A stretch of DNA of 6,893 nucleotides from Clostridia bacterium (GTDB lineage Bacteria; Bacillota; Clostridia; Oscillospirales; CAG-272). The position numbers and the translations under genes are program-made. Positions within the stretch are counted from its first letter, which is position 1, and each line of letters starts with the position of its first letter. The notes beneath the pieces were generated by a model, which did not search any database, had not been told where the DNA came from, and worked only from the letters and a program-made list of their open reading frames with translations. Below, piece by piece: positions 1 to 5,462 of the stretch. The DNA is taken from positions 1 to 6,893 of the forward strand of contig CAAFLY010000213.1 in the NCBI GenBank assembly GCA_900763885.1, given 5' to 3'.

Positions 1-135
1 ATTTTTTCCCTACACCCTGGTCTTACAGAGATTTTACATGTACCACACATATTTTTGTGTAGATTCCCGTTTTTTACCGGATCGTGTCAGTTTTAACCTC
101 ATATTCACATTCCATATTATTTTTGTTCACATGCT
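1..135. other. AT-rich non-coding DNA at the left edge
   Basis: No gene is supported here. The stretch is much richer in A and T than the rest of the window and is interrupted by T-runs (2-7, 52-56, 70-75). The T-run at 2-7 might be the tail of a terminator of a gene lying outside the window, but its stem would be off the edge, so this cannot be tested. A weak hairpin is possible at 45-60 (ACACA/TGTGT). Together with the leader up to 310 this makes the longest gene-free stretch of the window. Confidence 0.5.
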
Positions 136-151
136 CCTGCTATAATGCAGG
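136..151 (+). promoter_or_regulatory. Extended -10 promoter of the Na/Pi transporter gene, inside a short inverted repeat
   Basis: A perfect TATAAT lies at 141-146 and is preceded by TGC (138-140), which makes an extended -10 element. No good -35 hexamer lies 16-18 bp upstream, as is usual for extended -10 promoters. Transcription would start near 153, about 158 nt before the coding region. The -10 hexamer is flanked exactly by an inverted repeat, CCTGC (136-140) and GCAGG (147-151), which could be an operator or chance. There is no regulator gene in the window to pair it with. Confidence 0.65.
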
Positions 152-152
152 T

Positions 153-310
153 GTGTGCAAAGACAAAGTCAAAAATAATGCTTGGAACGTGCCCAGAGAC
201 GAGCCGTTCGTGGAAAGGAAGAGAAAACCCGTTTCGGTGTCGATTTCGGACAAGGAGAAAACCCGCGCCCGGACAGGTGACAGCAGACGGTTTTTCTGCG
301 GCATTCAAAA
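153..310 (+). promoter_or_regulatory. Long 5' leader of the Na/Pi transporter mRNA
   Basis: About 158 nt separate the predicted transcription start from the TTG start codon. The leader holds an 11-base direct repeat (221-231 and 255-265), a small hairpin ACGA/TCGT (199-202/208-211) and a 5-bp hairpin GCAGA/TCTGC (283-287/295-299) ending only 11 nt before the start codon. Shine-Dalgarno-like AAGGAG (252-257) and AGGTGA (275-280) are too far upstream to serve the TTG. No riboswitch class was recognised by eye. Open frames cross it, but none has a convincing ribosome binding site and start. A regulatory role is inference from length and repeats only. Confidence 0.4.
221..265 (+). repeat. 11-base direct repeat in the leader
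   Basis: GAGAAAACCCG occurs at 221-231 and again at 255-265, a period of 34 nt. Both copies are preceded by purine-rich AAGGA-like sequence (AAAGGAA before the first, ACAAG before the second). The copies could be paired binding sites for a protein on DNA or RNA, or a remnant of a duplicated segment. The bases that follow each copy align only weakly. Confidence 0.6.
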
Positions 311-2104
311 TTGAATATTTTCTCCATCATCTCCCTGCTTGGCGGACTCGCCATGTTCCTGTACGGCATGGAAATCATGAGCGAGGGTCTGAAAAACGCA
401 TCCGGCGCGGCGCTGAAAAAGGTGCTTGAAAAGGTCACATCCAACGCCTTCTTTGGTGTTTTGACCGGCACCCTCGTCACCGCGATCATCCAAAGCTCCA
501 CCGCCACCATCGTCATCACCGTGGGTCTGATCACCGCCGGGATCCTCAATCTCCGTCAGGCGGTCTGTATCGTGCTCGGCGCGAACATCGGCACCACCGT
601 CACCGCGCAGATCATCCGGCTCATGGACATCGATTCCGGCGGCAACTGGGCGCTTGAGCTATGCAAGCCGTCCACACTCGCGCCGATTGCCATGTTTATC
701 GCCATCCTTCTCATGATGTTCGTCAAACGCGGCAACAGCAAATCGATCGGGGAGATTTTCGCCGGATTCGCGGTGCTGTTCACGGGACTGATGAGCATGA
801 CCGCCGCTGTGGAGCCGCTGTCCGATTCGCCCGCATTCGCGGAAATACTCGGTCGGTTCGCGCAGATCCCGGCACTGGGCATCGTCATGGGCATGATCTT
901 TACAATGATCGTGCAAAGCTCGTCCGCCATGGTCGGTATGCTCCAGGCGTTGTCCGTCACCGGTGCCATGAGCTTTTCCCTCATCTACCCGATGATCATG
1001 GGCATCAACCTCGGCACCTGCGTCACGACCGCCATGGTCTGCTCCATCGGCTCCTCGAAGGACGCAAAACGGACCGGCATCGCCCACATCGTCTTCAACG
1101 TCATCGGCACCATCCTCTTTATCATTCTCATGACCATCCTAAAGGCGTGCGGCGCCTTCCCGGCTCTGTGGGATAAGATGTGTACAAGCGGCGACATCGC
1201 GAACTTCCAGACGATTTTCAACCTCGTCACCGCCGTGGTCCTCCTGCCGTTCACCGGACTGCTCGTCAAGCTGACCTACGTGTTCATCAAGCCGGACAAG
1301 CATGTCGTGAAGGACGATTACGCCGCCCTCCATACGCTTGATGAAAAGCTGATGGTCGTTCCCTCCATGGCGATTGCGGAATGCACGAATGCCATCGGCG
1401 TCATGGGCAGACTGACCCACCAGAATTTCGCCGACAGTATCGCGCAGCTCTCCGCCTACAGCGATGAAGCTACCGTTTCCATCGACACCAGAGAGGAGCG
1501 GATCGACGAATTCACCGACACCGCGGAGAACTTCCTTGTGAATCTCTCGAAAAATCTCGTGGACGACGACCAGAATGAGATCGTCAACATCCTCATGCAG
1601 ACCGTCACGGACTTTGAACGCATCGGCGACTACGCCACGAACATCAACGAGTTTGCCGAACGGATCCATCGCGAAAAGGTCGTGTTCTCCGACCGCGCCA
1701 AGGAGGAGCTGCACTCCATCTTCCGCGCCGTCAGTGAGATCATCGATATGGCGACCATGGCGTTTGAGCAAAACGACGAGGAGCTTGCCCGTCGGATCGA
1801 GCCGTTGGAGGAGACCATCGACGACATGGTCCAGTATCTGCGCGACAGCCACATCGAACGGCTGAAATCCGGCAAATGCACCGTCAGCGCCGGGATCATC
1901 TTCCTGGAAACGCTGACCTATCTCGAACGTGCCTCCGACCAGTGCTCCAGTGTGGGCGTGCTGATCCTCTCGCGCAACAACGAGGAGATCCGGAAGAACC
2001 ACCACGAGTATCTGCGTGAGCTGCACAAGGAAACGGATCCCGCCTATTCCGAGGAGCTATACCGGAGAAGAGAAGAGTATCTCGTACCGCTCATGAAAAA
2101 ATAA
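311..2104 (+). CDS. Na/Pi-cotransporter family protein with C-terminal PhoU domain
   Basis: The 597-residue product is an inner-membrane transporter of the NptA/YjbB type, predicted to move inorganic phosphate with Na+; direction and substrate are inferred from the family. Two inverted Na_Pi_cotrans repeats fill residues 1 to about 325, each with the signature: QSSTAT (61-66) with GANIGTT (90-96), and QSSSAM (202-207) with GINLGTC (231-237). Residues from about 340 form a cytoplasmic PhoU-like helical domain, with the acidic metal-binding type motifs FERIGDYATNI (435-445) and LERASDQCSS (538-547). The TTG at 311 is chosen because an in-frame stop lies at 278-280 and the resulting start, MNIFSIISLLGG, matches the usual family N-terminus. 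It has no Shine-Dalgarno at proper spacing. An ATG at 353 would cut into the first membrane helix. The gene has its own promoter and terminator, so it is monocistronic. Confidence 0.9.
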   Translation: MNIFSIISLLGGLAMFLYGMEIMSEGLKNASGAALKKVLEKVTSNAFFGVLTGTLVTAIIQSSTATIVITVGLITAGILNLRQAVCIVLGANIGTTVTAQIIRLMDIDSGGNWALELCKPSTLAPIAMFIAILLMMFVKRGNSKSIGEIFAGFAVLFTGLMSMTAAVEPLSDSPAFAEILGRFAQIPALGIVMGMIFTMIVQSSSAMVGMLQALSVTGAMSFSLIYPMIMGINLGTCVTTAMVCSIGSSKDAKRTGIAHIVFNVIGTILFIILMTILKACGAFPALWDKMCTSGDIANFQTIFNLVTAVVLLPFTGLLVKLTYVFIKPDKHVVKDDYAALHTLDEKLMVVPSMAIAECTNAIGVMGRLTHQNFADSIAQLSAYSDEATVSIDTREERIDEFTDTAENFLVNLSKNLVDDDQNEIVNILMQTVTDFERIGDYATNINEFAERIHREKVVFSDRAKEELHSIFRAVSEIIDMATMAFEQNDEELARRIEPLEETIDDMVQYLRDSHIERLKSGKCTVSAGIIFLETLTYLERASDQCSSVGVLILSRNNEEIRKNHHEYLRELHKETDPAYSEELYRRREEYLVPLMKK

Positions 2105-2124
2105 AGAATGCGCTGAATCCAATG

Positions 2125-2162
2125 AAGGATCGACACGTTTTCGGGCGTGACGATCCTTTTTT
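2125..2162 (+). terminator. Intrinsic terminator after the Na/Pi transporter gene
   Basis: An 8-bp stem AAGGATCG/CGATCCTT (2125-2132/2151-2158) is followed, across an A-A mismatch, by a 4-bp stem CACG/CGTG (2134-2137/2146-2149) with an 8-nt loop. A run of six T (2157-2162) begins at the foot of the stem. It lies 20 nt after the stop codon. This is a canonical rho-independent terminator and isolates the transporter from the following operon. Confidence 0.92.
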
Positions 2163-2174
2163 ACACATTGGTGG

Positions 2175-2203
2175 TTGTCAAGCGCGAAAAAGTATGCTAT
2201 ACT
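2175..2203 (+). promoter_or_regulatory. Sigma-A-type promoter of the kinase-isomerase operon
   Basis: TTGTCA (2175-2180) and TATACT (2198-2203) are separated by 17 bp, and TGC (2195-2197) extends the -10. Transcription should begin near 2210. That excludes the long upstream extension of the reading frame (from 2147), which would include the promoter and the preceding terminator. Confidence 0.85.
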
Positions 2204-2224
2204 GTTGTAATGGAATTCGAAAAC

Positions 2225-2231
2225 GGTGAGG
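2225..2231 (+). promoter_or_regulatory. Ribosome binding site deciding the ROK kinase start
   Basis: GGTGAGG lies 8 nt before the ATG at 2240. The in-frame ATG at 2210 falls on the predicted transcription start and has no ribosome binding site, so 2240 is preferred. Confidence 0.7.
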
Positions 2232-2239
2232 TACACGAT

Positions 2240-3217
2240 ATGCTCTGCATCGGAATCGACATCGGCGGCACAAAATGTGCGGTCACAATTGGGAATGATA
2301 GCGGCGAAATCCTGTGGAAACGGGCATTTGCCACCGCAAACACAGACGAGACCCTGCGGCAGCTCCTCGCGCTGGCAGAGGAAGCGGCAGAGACGGCACG
2401 GACGACATACCACACGGCCCCGGCGGCGGTCGGGATCAGCTGCGGCGGTCCGCTCGACTCCAGACGCGGGATCATCCAGTCGCCGCCCAATCTGCCCGGA
2501 TGGGACAACATCCCGATCACGGCTGCGTTGACCGCGTGGCTCGGTATCCCGGCATATCTCCAGAACGACGCGAATGCCTGTGCGATCGCGGAATGGAAAT
2601 ACGGCGCCGGGCGGGGCTGCGAGAACATGGTCTTCTGCACATTCGGAACCGGGATGGGCGCGGGTCTGATACTAAACGGCAGACTCTACACCGGGGTCAC
2701 GGACAACGCCGGAGAGATCGGACATATGCGCATGACGGAAACAGGACCGGTCGGATATGGGAAAGCCGGCTCGTTCGAGGGCTATTGCAGCGGCGGCGGG
2801 ATCGCACAGCTCGGTAAGACCTACGCCATGGAAGCATTCCAGCGCGGCGAAGCGGTCTCCTACTGCGCGTGTCCGGCGGAGATGGAGAAAATCAGCGCGA
2901 AATCCATCGCCATTGCCGCACGTGAAGGACATGCCGACGCGATTTCCGTATACGATCGGTGCGCGGACAAGCTCGGCGCGGGACTGGCGATCCTCGCGGA
3001 CATTCTCAATCCGGAGCGGATCGTCCTCGGCAGCATCTTCATGCGCGACCGTGCGCTTCTTGCCGATCGGATGGACGCCGTACTGCGCCGCGAATGTCTG
3101 CCGGGTGTATACAACGCGCTGCGGGTCGTCCCAGCGGAGCTGTCGGAGAACATTGGAGACATTGCCGCCATCACCGTTGCCGCGGAAGGGCTGCGGATCT
3201 CAGGCAGAGCGGATTAG
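2240..3217 (+). CDS. ROK-family sugar kinase (glucokinase-like), lacking the zinc-binding cysteines
   Basis: The 325-residue cytoplasmic product is predicted to phosphorylate a hexose or amino sugar with ATP; the exact substrate cannot be read from the sequence. The actin-like fold signatures are present: the phosphate-1 loop DIGGTK (7-12), the catalytic aspartate in QNDANA (D110), the phosphate-2 loop GTGMGAG (137-143), and GEIGHM (158-163) with the sugar-contacting E159 and H162. Length is normal for a ROK kinase. There is no N-terminal DNA-binding helix-turn-helix, so this is an enzyme and not a ROK repressor. The usual CxCGxxGC zinc motif after GEIGH is replaced by a segment around GYGKAGSFEGYCSG (173-186), in which only one cysteine remains and the following glutamate (E180) is kept. 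The SIS gene starts 11 nt downstream, so the two are co-transcribed and probably act in one pathway. A glucokinase, N-acetylmannosamine kinase or allose/fructokinase role are all open. Confidence 0.88.
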   Translation: MLCIGIDIGGTKCAVTIGNDSGEILWKRAFATANTDETLRQLLALAEEAAETARTTYHTAPAAVGISCGGPLDSRRGIIQSPPNLPGWDNIPITAALTAWLGIPAYLQNDANACAIAEWKYGAGRGCENMVFCTFGTGMGAGLILNGRLYTGVTDNAGEIGHMRMTETGPVGYGKAGSFEGYCSGGGIAQLGKTYAMEAFQRGEAVSYCACPAEMEKISAKSIAIAAREGHADAISVYDRCADKLGAGLAILADILNPERIVLGSIFMRDRALLADRMDAVLRRECLPGVYNALRVVPAELSENIGDIAAITVAAEGLRISGRAD

Positions 3218-3228
3218 AGGAGAAGCGT

Positions 3229-3882
3229 ATGGAAACAATCACGGAACTGTTTGTGCGGCATCCCTCCCTTGCGGCGTGCGGAGAGAGTCTGGATGCCGCG
3301 TTGGCGTTGTGGATAAGGACATACCACGGCGGGGGAAAATTTCTCTTTTGCGGCAACGGCGGGAGCGCGGCGGACTGCGAGCATATCGTCGGCGAGCTGA
3401 TGAAGGGATTTCTCCTGAAACGACCGATGCCGGAAGCGGACAAAAAGGCGTTCCTCGCCCTGTATCCGGATGACGGGTTTGTCGCGGAGCATCTGCAGGG
3501 AGGGATTCCGGCAATCGCACTGGTTTCGCACACCGCTCTGTCCACGGCATGGTCCAACGACGCGCCGCCGGAGCTGTGTTATGCCGAACAGGTATATGGA
3601 TATGGCAGGCCGGGCGATCTCTTCATGGGCATTTCGACCTCCGGCAACGCGAAAAACGTCGTCTATGCCGCAAAAACCGCACACGCACGGGGATTATACA
3701 CGATCGGACTGACCGGGGCGAGGGAATCCATGCTGTCCGCCGTCTGTGACGTGACGATCCGGGTGCCGGAAACGGAGACGTACAGGATCCAGGAGCTGCA
3801 TCTGCCGGTCTATCACTGGCTCTGCGCCGCACTGGAGGAGGAAGCGTTCGGCGAAAACCAGGGAAATGCTGATTTAAGATAG
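3229..3882 (+). CDS. SIS-domain sugar-phosphate isomerase, GmhA-like
   Basis: The 217-residue product has a single sugar-isomerase (SIS) domain closest to GmhA, which converts sedoheptulose 7-phosphate to glycero-manno-heptose 7-phosphate. Shared landmarks are the nucleotide/phosphate-type loop CGNGGSAAD (41-49), H52 and E56 (E56 aligning with the E. coli catalytic Glu65), GISTSGN (134-140), IGLTG (159-163) and RIQELH (186-191), with H191 aligning with the second catalytic residue. An insertion of roughly 25 residues (about 62-90), absent in E. coli GmhA, separates the first helix from the core; I recall similar insertions in clostridial SIS proteins. The start is set by GAGGAG (3217-3222) 6 nt before the ATG; it overlaps the kinase stop codon. 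No other heptose genes (hldE, gmhB) are nearby, so a heptose role is not supported by context, and it could act on another ketose phosphate or be a DiaA-like regulator. Its catalytic residues argue for an enzyme. Confidence 0.85.
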   Translation: METITELFVRHPSLAACGESLDAALALWIRTYHGGGKFLFCGNGGSAADCEHIVGELMKGFLLKRPMPEADKKAFLALYPDDGFVAEHLQGGIPAIALVSHTALSTAWSNDAPPELCYAEQVYGYGRPGDLFMGISTSGNAKNVVYAAKTAHARGLYTIGLTGARESMLSAVCDVTIRVPETETYRIQELHLPVYHWLCAALEEEAFGENQGNADLR

Positions 3883-3982
3883 ACTTTATTCAGCGCATCC
3901 TTTGGGAAACGCTGACGCAGCGCATTTCAGGAAATCAAGCATAACAGAAAACGCAGATTGCAGATTATAGGAGTACATGAAA
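3883..3982 (+). other. Gap between isomerase and CoA ligase with alternative hairpins
   Basis: No terminator with a T-run and no convincing promoter is seen. CAGCG (3891-3895) and CAGCG (3918-3922) can each pair with the single CGCTG (3910-3914), giving two mutually exclusive 5-bp hairpins, the second with a 3-nt loop. The repeat extends to CAGCGCAT (3891-3898 and 3918-3925). A tandem GCAGATT pair lies at 3953-3966. Read-through from the kinase-isomerase unit into the ligase gene is plausible. Confidence 0.4.
3969..3973 (+). promoter_or_regulatory. Ribosome binding site choosing between two ATGs of the CoA ligase
   Basis: AGGAG lies 3 nt before the ATG at 3977 and 9 nt before the ATG at 3983, two codons downstream in the same frame. 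The second spacing is the normal one, so 3983 is preferred. The difference is only two residues. Confidence 0.6.
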
Positions 3983-5218
3983 ATGAAAATCAACGAAACA
4001 CAGCTGTCTCTCGTCCGCGCAGAGCTGCACCGGATCCTCGATTTCGGAACGCCTCTGTACAAGGATAAGCTCGCGGGGCTGGATCCCGACACGATCACGA
4101 CCGCGGAAGCGTTCACTGCCCTTCCGTTTACGGAAAAAGCGGAGCTGCGCGATGTGTATCCGCTGGGCGTACAGGCGGTGCCGGACGAAGAGATCGTGCG
4201 CATCCATTCCTCCTCGGGTACAACGGGGACGCCGATCATCATCCCCTATACCAAACGTGACGTGGACGATTGGTCGGAGATGTTCGCGCGGTGCTACCGT
4301 GTCGCCGGGATCACCTCGTCCGACCGGATCCACATCACGCCCGGCTACGGTCTGTGGACAGCGGGGATCGGATTCCAGCTTGGCTGTGAACGGCTCGGCG
4401 CGATGGCGATCCCGATGGGCCCCGGCAATACGGACAAGCAGCTTCGGATGATGGTGGACCTAAAGAGCACTGTTCTCTGCGCGACCTCGTCGTACGCGCT
4501 GCTCTTAGCGGAGGAGATCGCACGGCGCGGTATCGGGGACCAGATCCATCTGAAAAAGGGCGTGATCGGCTCCGAACGGTGGGGCGACAAAATGCGCGAC
4601 CGGATCGCACGGGAGCTGGGCGTGGAGCTGTACGACATCTACGGACTGACGGAGATCTACGGCCCCGGCATCGGCATCAACTGCGCAAAGGACGGTCCGA
4701 TGCACTACTGGGACGACTATGTGTACCTCGAGATCATCGATCCGAAGACGGGCGAGGTGCTGCCGGACGGCGAAACCGGCGAGATCGTCATCACCACACT
4801 GCGCAAGGAGGGTGCGCCGCTCATCCGGTACCGCACGCACGATCTGTCGCGCATTGTCCCGGAGAAATGCACGTGCGGCCTCGATTTCCCGCGCATCGAC
4901 CGGATCATCGGCAGAAGCGACGACATGGTGAAGGTCAAGGGCGTGAACATTTACCCCGGTCAGGTTGAGGACGTACTGCGCGAGGTGGACGGCGTGAGCA
5001 GCGAATACCAGGTGATGATCGACCACATGAACGGCCGCGACATCATGACGCTGTTTGTGGAGATCAACGAGGGCGCGGATCCCGTGCTTGTTGAAAGGGC
5101 GGTGCGCGATATATTCAAGCTGCGTGTCGGGCTGCTCATCGAGCCAAAGGCGGTCTCCCTCGGAGAATTGCCGCGCAGTGAGAAGAAATCCACGCGTATC
5201 TTCGACAACCGGTATTGA
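3983..5218 (+). CDS. paaK: Phenylacetate-CoA-ligase-type adenylate-forming enzyme
   Basis: The 411-residue product (413 if the ATG at 3977 is used) belongs to the PaaK/coenzyme F390 synthetase branch of adenylate-forming enzymes. It would activate an aryl or other carboxylic acid with ATP and load it on CoA in the cytoplasm. Visible motifs are the P-loop SSSGTTGTP (76-84), YDIYGLTE (217-224), YRTHDL (283-288), the hinge GRSDDMVKVKG (310-320) followed by VNIYP, and the C-terminal PRSEKKSTR region with the likely catalytic lysine K402. C234, H241, C296 and C298 could form a metal site (inference). The length is slightly short for PaaK, which is usually about 430-440 residues, but no core motif is missing. 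The typical clostridial partner, indolepyruvate ferredoxin oxidoreductase (iorAB), is not in the window, so the arylacetate substrate is unproven. It lies about 100 nt after the isomerase and could share its transcript. Confidence 0.88.
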   Translation: MKINETQLSLVRAELHRILDFGTPLYKDKLAGLDPDTITTAEAFTALPFTEKAELRDVYPLGVQAVPDEEIVRIHSSSGTTGTPIIIPYTKRDVDDWSEMFARCYRVAGITSSDRIHITPGYGLWTAGIGFQLGCERLGAMAIPMGPGNTDKQLRMMVDLKSTVLCATSSYALLLAEEIARRGIGDQIHLKKGVIGSERWGDKMRDRIARELGVELYDIYGLTEIYGPGIGINCAKDGPMHYWDDYVYLEIIDPKTGEVLPDGETGEIVITTLRKEGAPLIRYRTHDLSRIVPEKCTCGLDFPRIDRIIGRSDDMVKVKGVNIYPGQVEDVLREVDGVSSEYQVMIDHMNGRDIMTLFVEINEGADPVLVERAVRDIFKLRVGLLIEPKAVSLGELPRSEKKSTRIFDNRY

Positions 5219-5282
5219 CGCCATGCGCGTTTTCCATGGAAAGCTCCGATATACAGGCGGTGTTTTTCGGTAAATACTCCCT
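5219..5282 (+). other. Short gap after the CoA ligase gene, with a palindrome
   Basis: A perfect 12-bp palindrome TTTCCATGGAAA lies at 5231-5242. A weak CGCC/GGCG pairing (5219-5222/5256-5259) would enclose it, and T5 follows at 5263-5267. This might give weak termination of the ligase transcript, but the stem is too poor to call a terminator. Confidence 0.35.
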
Positions 5283-5311
5283 TTGCGTTTTTTATCCCGC
5301 TGTGCTATAAT
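5283..5311 (+). promoter_or_regulatory. Sigma-A-type promoter of the MATE transporter gene
   Basis: TTGCGT (5283-5288) and a perfect TATAAT (5306-5311) are 17 bp apart, with TGC (5303-5305) extending the -10. The start of transcription should be near 5318, which leaves a leader of about 145 nt. The reading frame of the transporter is open back to 5283, but that part is promoter and not coding. Confidence 0.88.
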
Positions 5312-5344
5312 GGATATATGGGAGTTTATCCCCCGTATATCCAT
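5310..5344 (+). promoter_or_regulatory. 35-bp palindrome overlapping -10 and transcription start: candidate operator
   Basis: Bases 5310-5322 and 5332-5344 are reverse complements at 12 of 13 positions: outer arms ATGGATATA/TATATCCAT, one mismatch (5319/5335), then GGG/CCC. The palindrome begins inside the -10 hexamer and runs to about +27, the classical place for a repressor operator. No repressor gene (MarR, TetR, MerR or similar) lies in the window. Confidence 0.7.
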
Positions 5345-5357
5345 CGTGCGGCACAAC

Positions 5358-5423
5358 GACTGCGTAAGTCCAGAGCGGATACAGATTTTTCTGTACATCC
5401 ATTCGGACTGGCGCGGTCTTTTT
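5358..5423 (+). promoter_or_regulatory. Candidate attenuator in the MATE leader
   Basis: Four segments can pair in two exclusive ways. In the first, GACT (5358-5361) pairs with AGTC (5367-5370), leaving GACTG (5406-5410) free to pair with CGGTC (5414-5418) around a 3-nt loop; T5 follows (5419-5423), so this looks like a short intrinsic terminator. In the second, AGTCC (5367-5371) pairs with GGACT (5405-5409), enclosing a separate hairpin TACAG/CTGTA (5380-5384/5391-5395), and disrupts the terminator. The stems are only 4-5 bp with one G-T pair, so stability is modest. No known riboswitch class was recognised. Confidence 0.4.
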
Positions 5424-5448
5424 GTTTGTACGGCGGTATTTTTCACGT

Positions 5449-5455
5449 GGAAAGG
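5449..5455 (+). promoter_or_regulatory. Ribosome binding site deciding the MATE start
   Basis: GGAAAGG lies 7 nt before the ATG at 5463 and fixes this start over the upstream open frame. A short CACGTG palindrome (5444-5449) with flanking T and A runs could partly hide it in a small hairpin. Confidence 0.65.
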
Positions 5456-5462
5456 CATTTAC

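Noticed and set aside
10..62. Inverted repeat CTACAC (10-15) and GTGTAG (57-62)
   Set aside because: Six-base arms separated by 41 nt in AT-rich DNA are easily due to chance, and nothing nearby gives them a role.
84..314. 76-codon frame upstream of the Na/Pi transporter gene
   Set aside because: Its first part contains the -10 promoter element and its start has no ribosome binding site. A shorter leader peptide within it is kept only as a low-confidence coupling idea.
145..429. 94-codon frame starting in the -10 region and running into the transporter gene
   Set aside because: Its ATG overlaps the -10 hexamer and so precedes the transcript, and the frame overlaps the first 119 nt of a well-supported gene.
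1139..2026. 295-codon open frame on the minus strand opposite the Na/Pi transporter gene
   Set aside because: It lies wholly antisense to a gene with clear domains, its product is a low-complexity run rich in His, Asp, Val and Arg with no recognisable motif, and it has no promoter or ribosome binding site. Long antisense frames are expected in GC-rich coding DNA.
2147..2239. N-terminal extension of the ROK kinase
   Set aside because: The extension covers the terminator arm and the promoter, and the ROK family begins with the short strand directly before DIGGTK, as given by the ATG at 2240.
4505..5458. 317-codon open frame on the minus strand over the CoA ligase and MATE leader
   Set aside because: It is antisense to the ligase and crosses the MATE promoter. 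The product has no family signature and is best explained as a composition shadow.
5283..5462. 60-codon N-terminal extension of the MATE protein
   Set aside because: It would be encoded by the -35, -10, operator palindrome and leader. The MATE N-terminus and a good ribosome binding site point to 5463.
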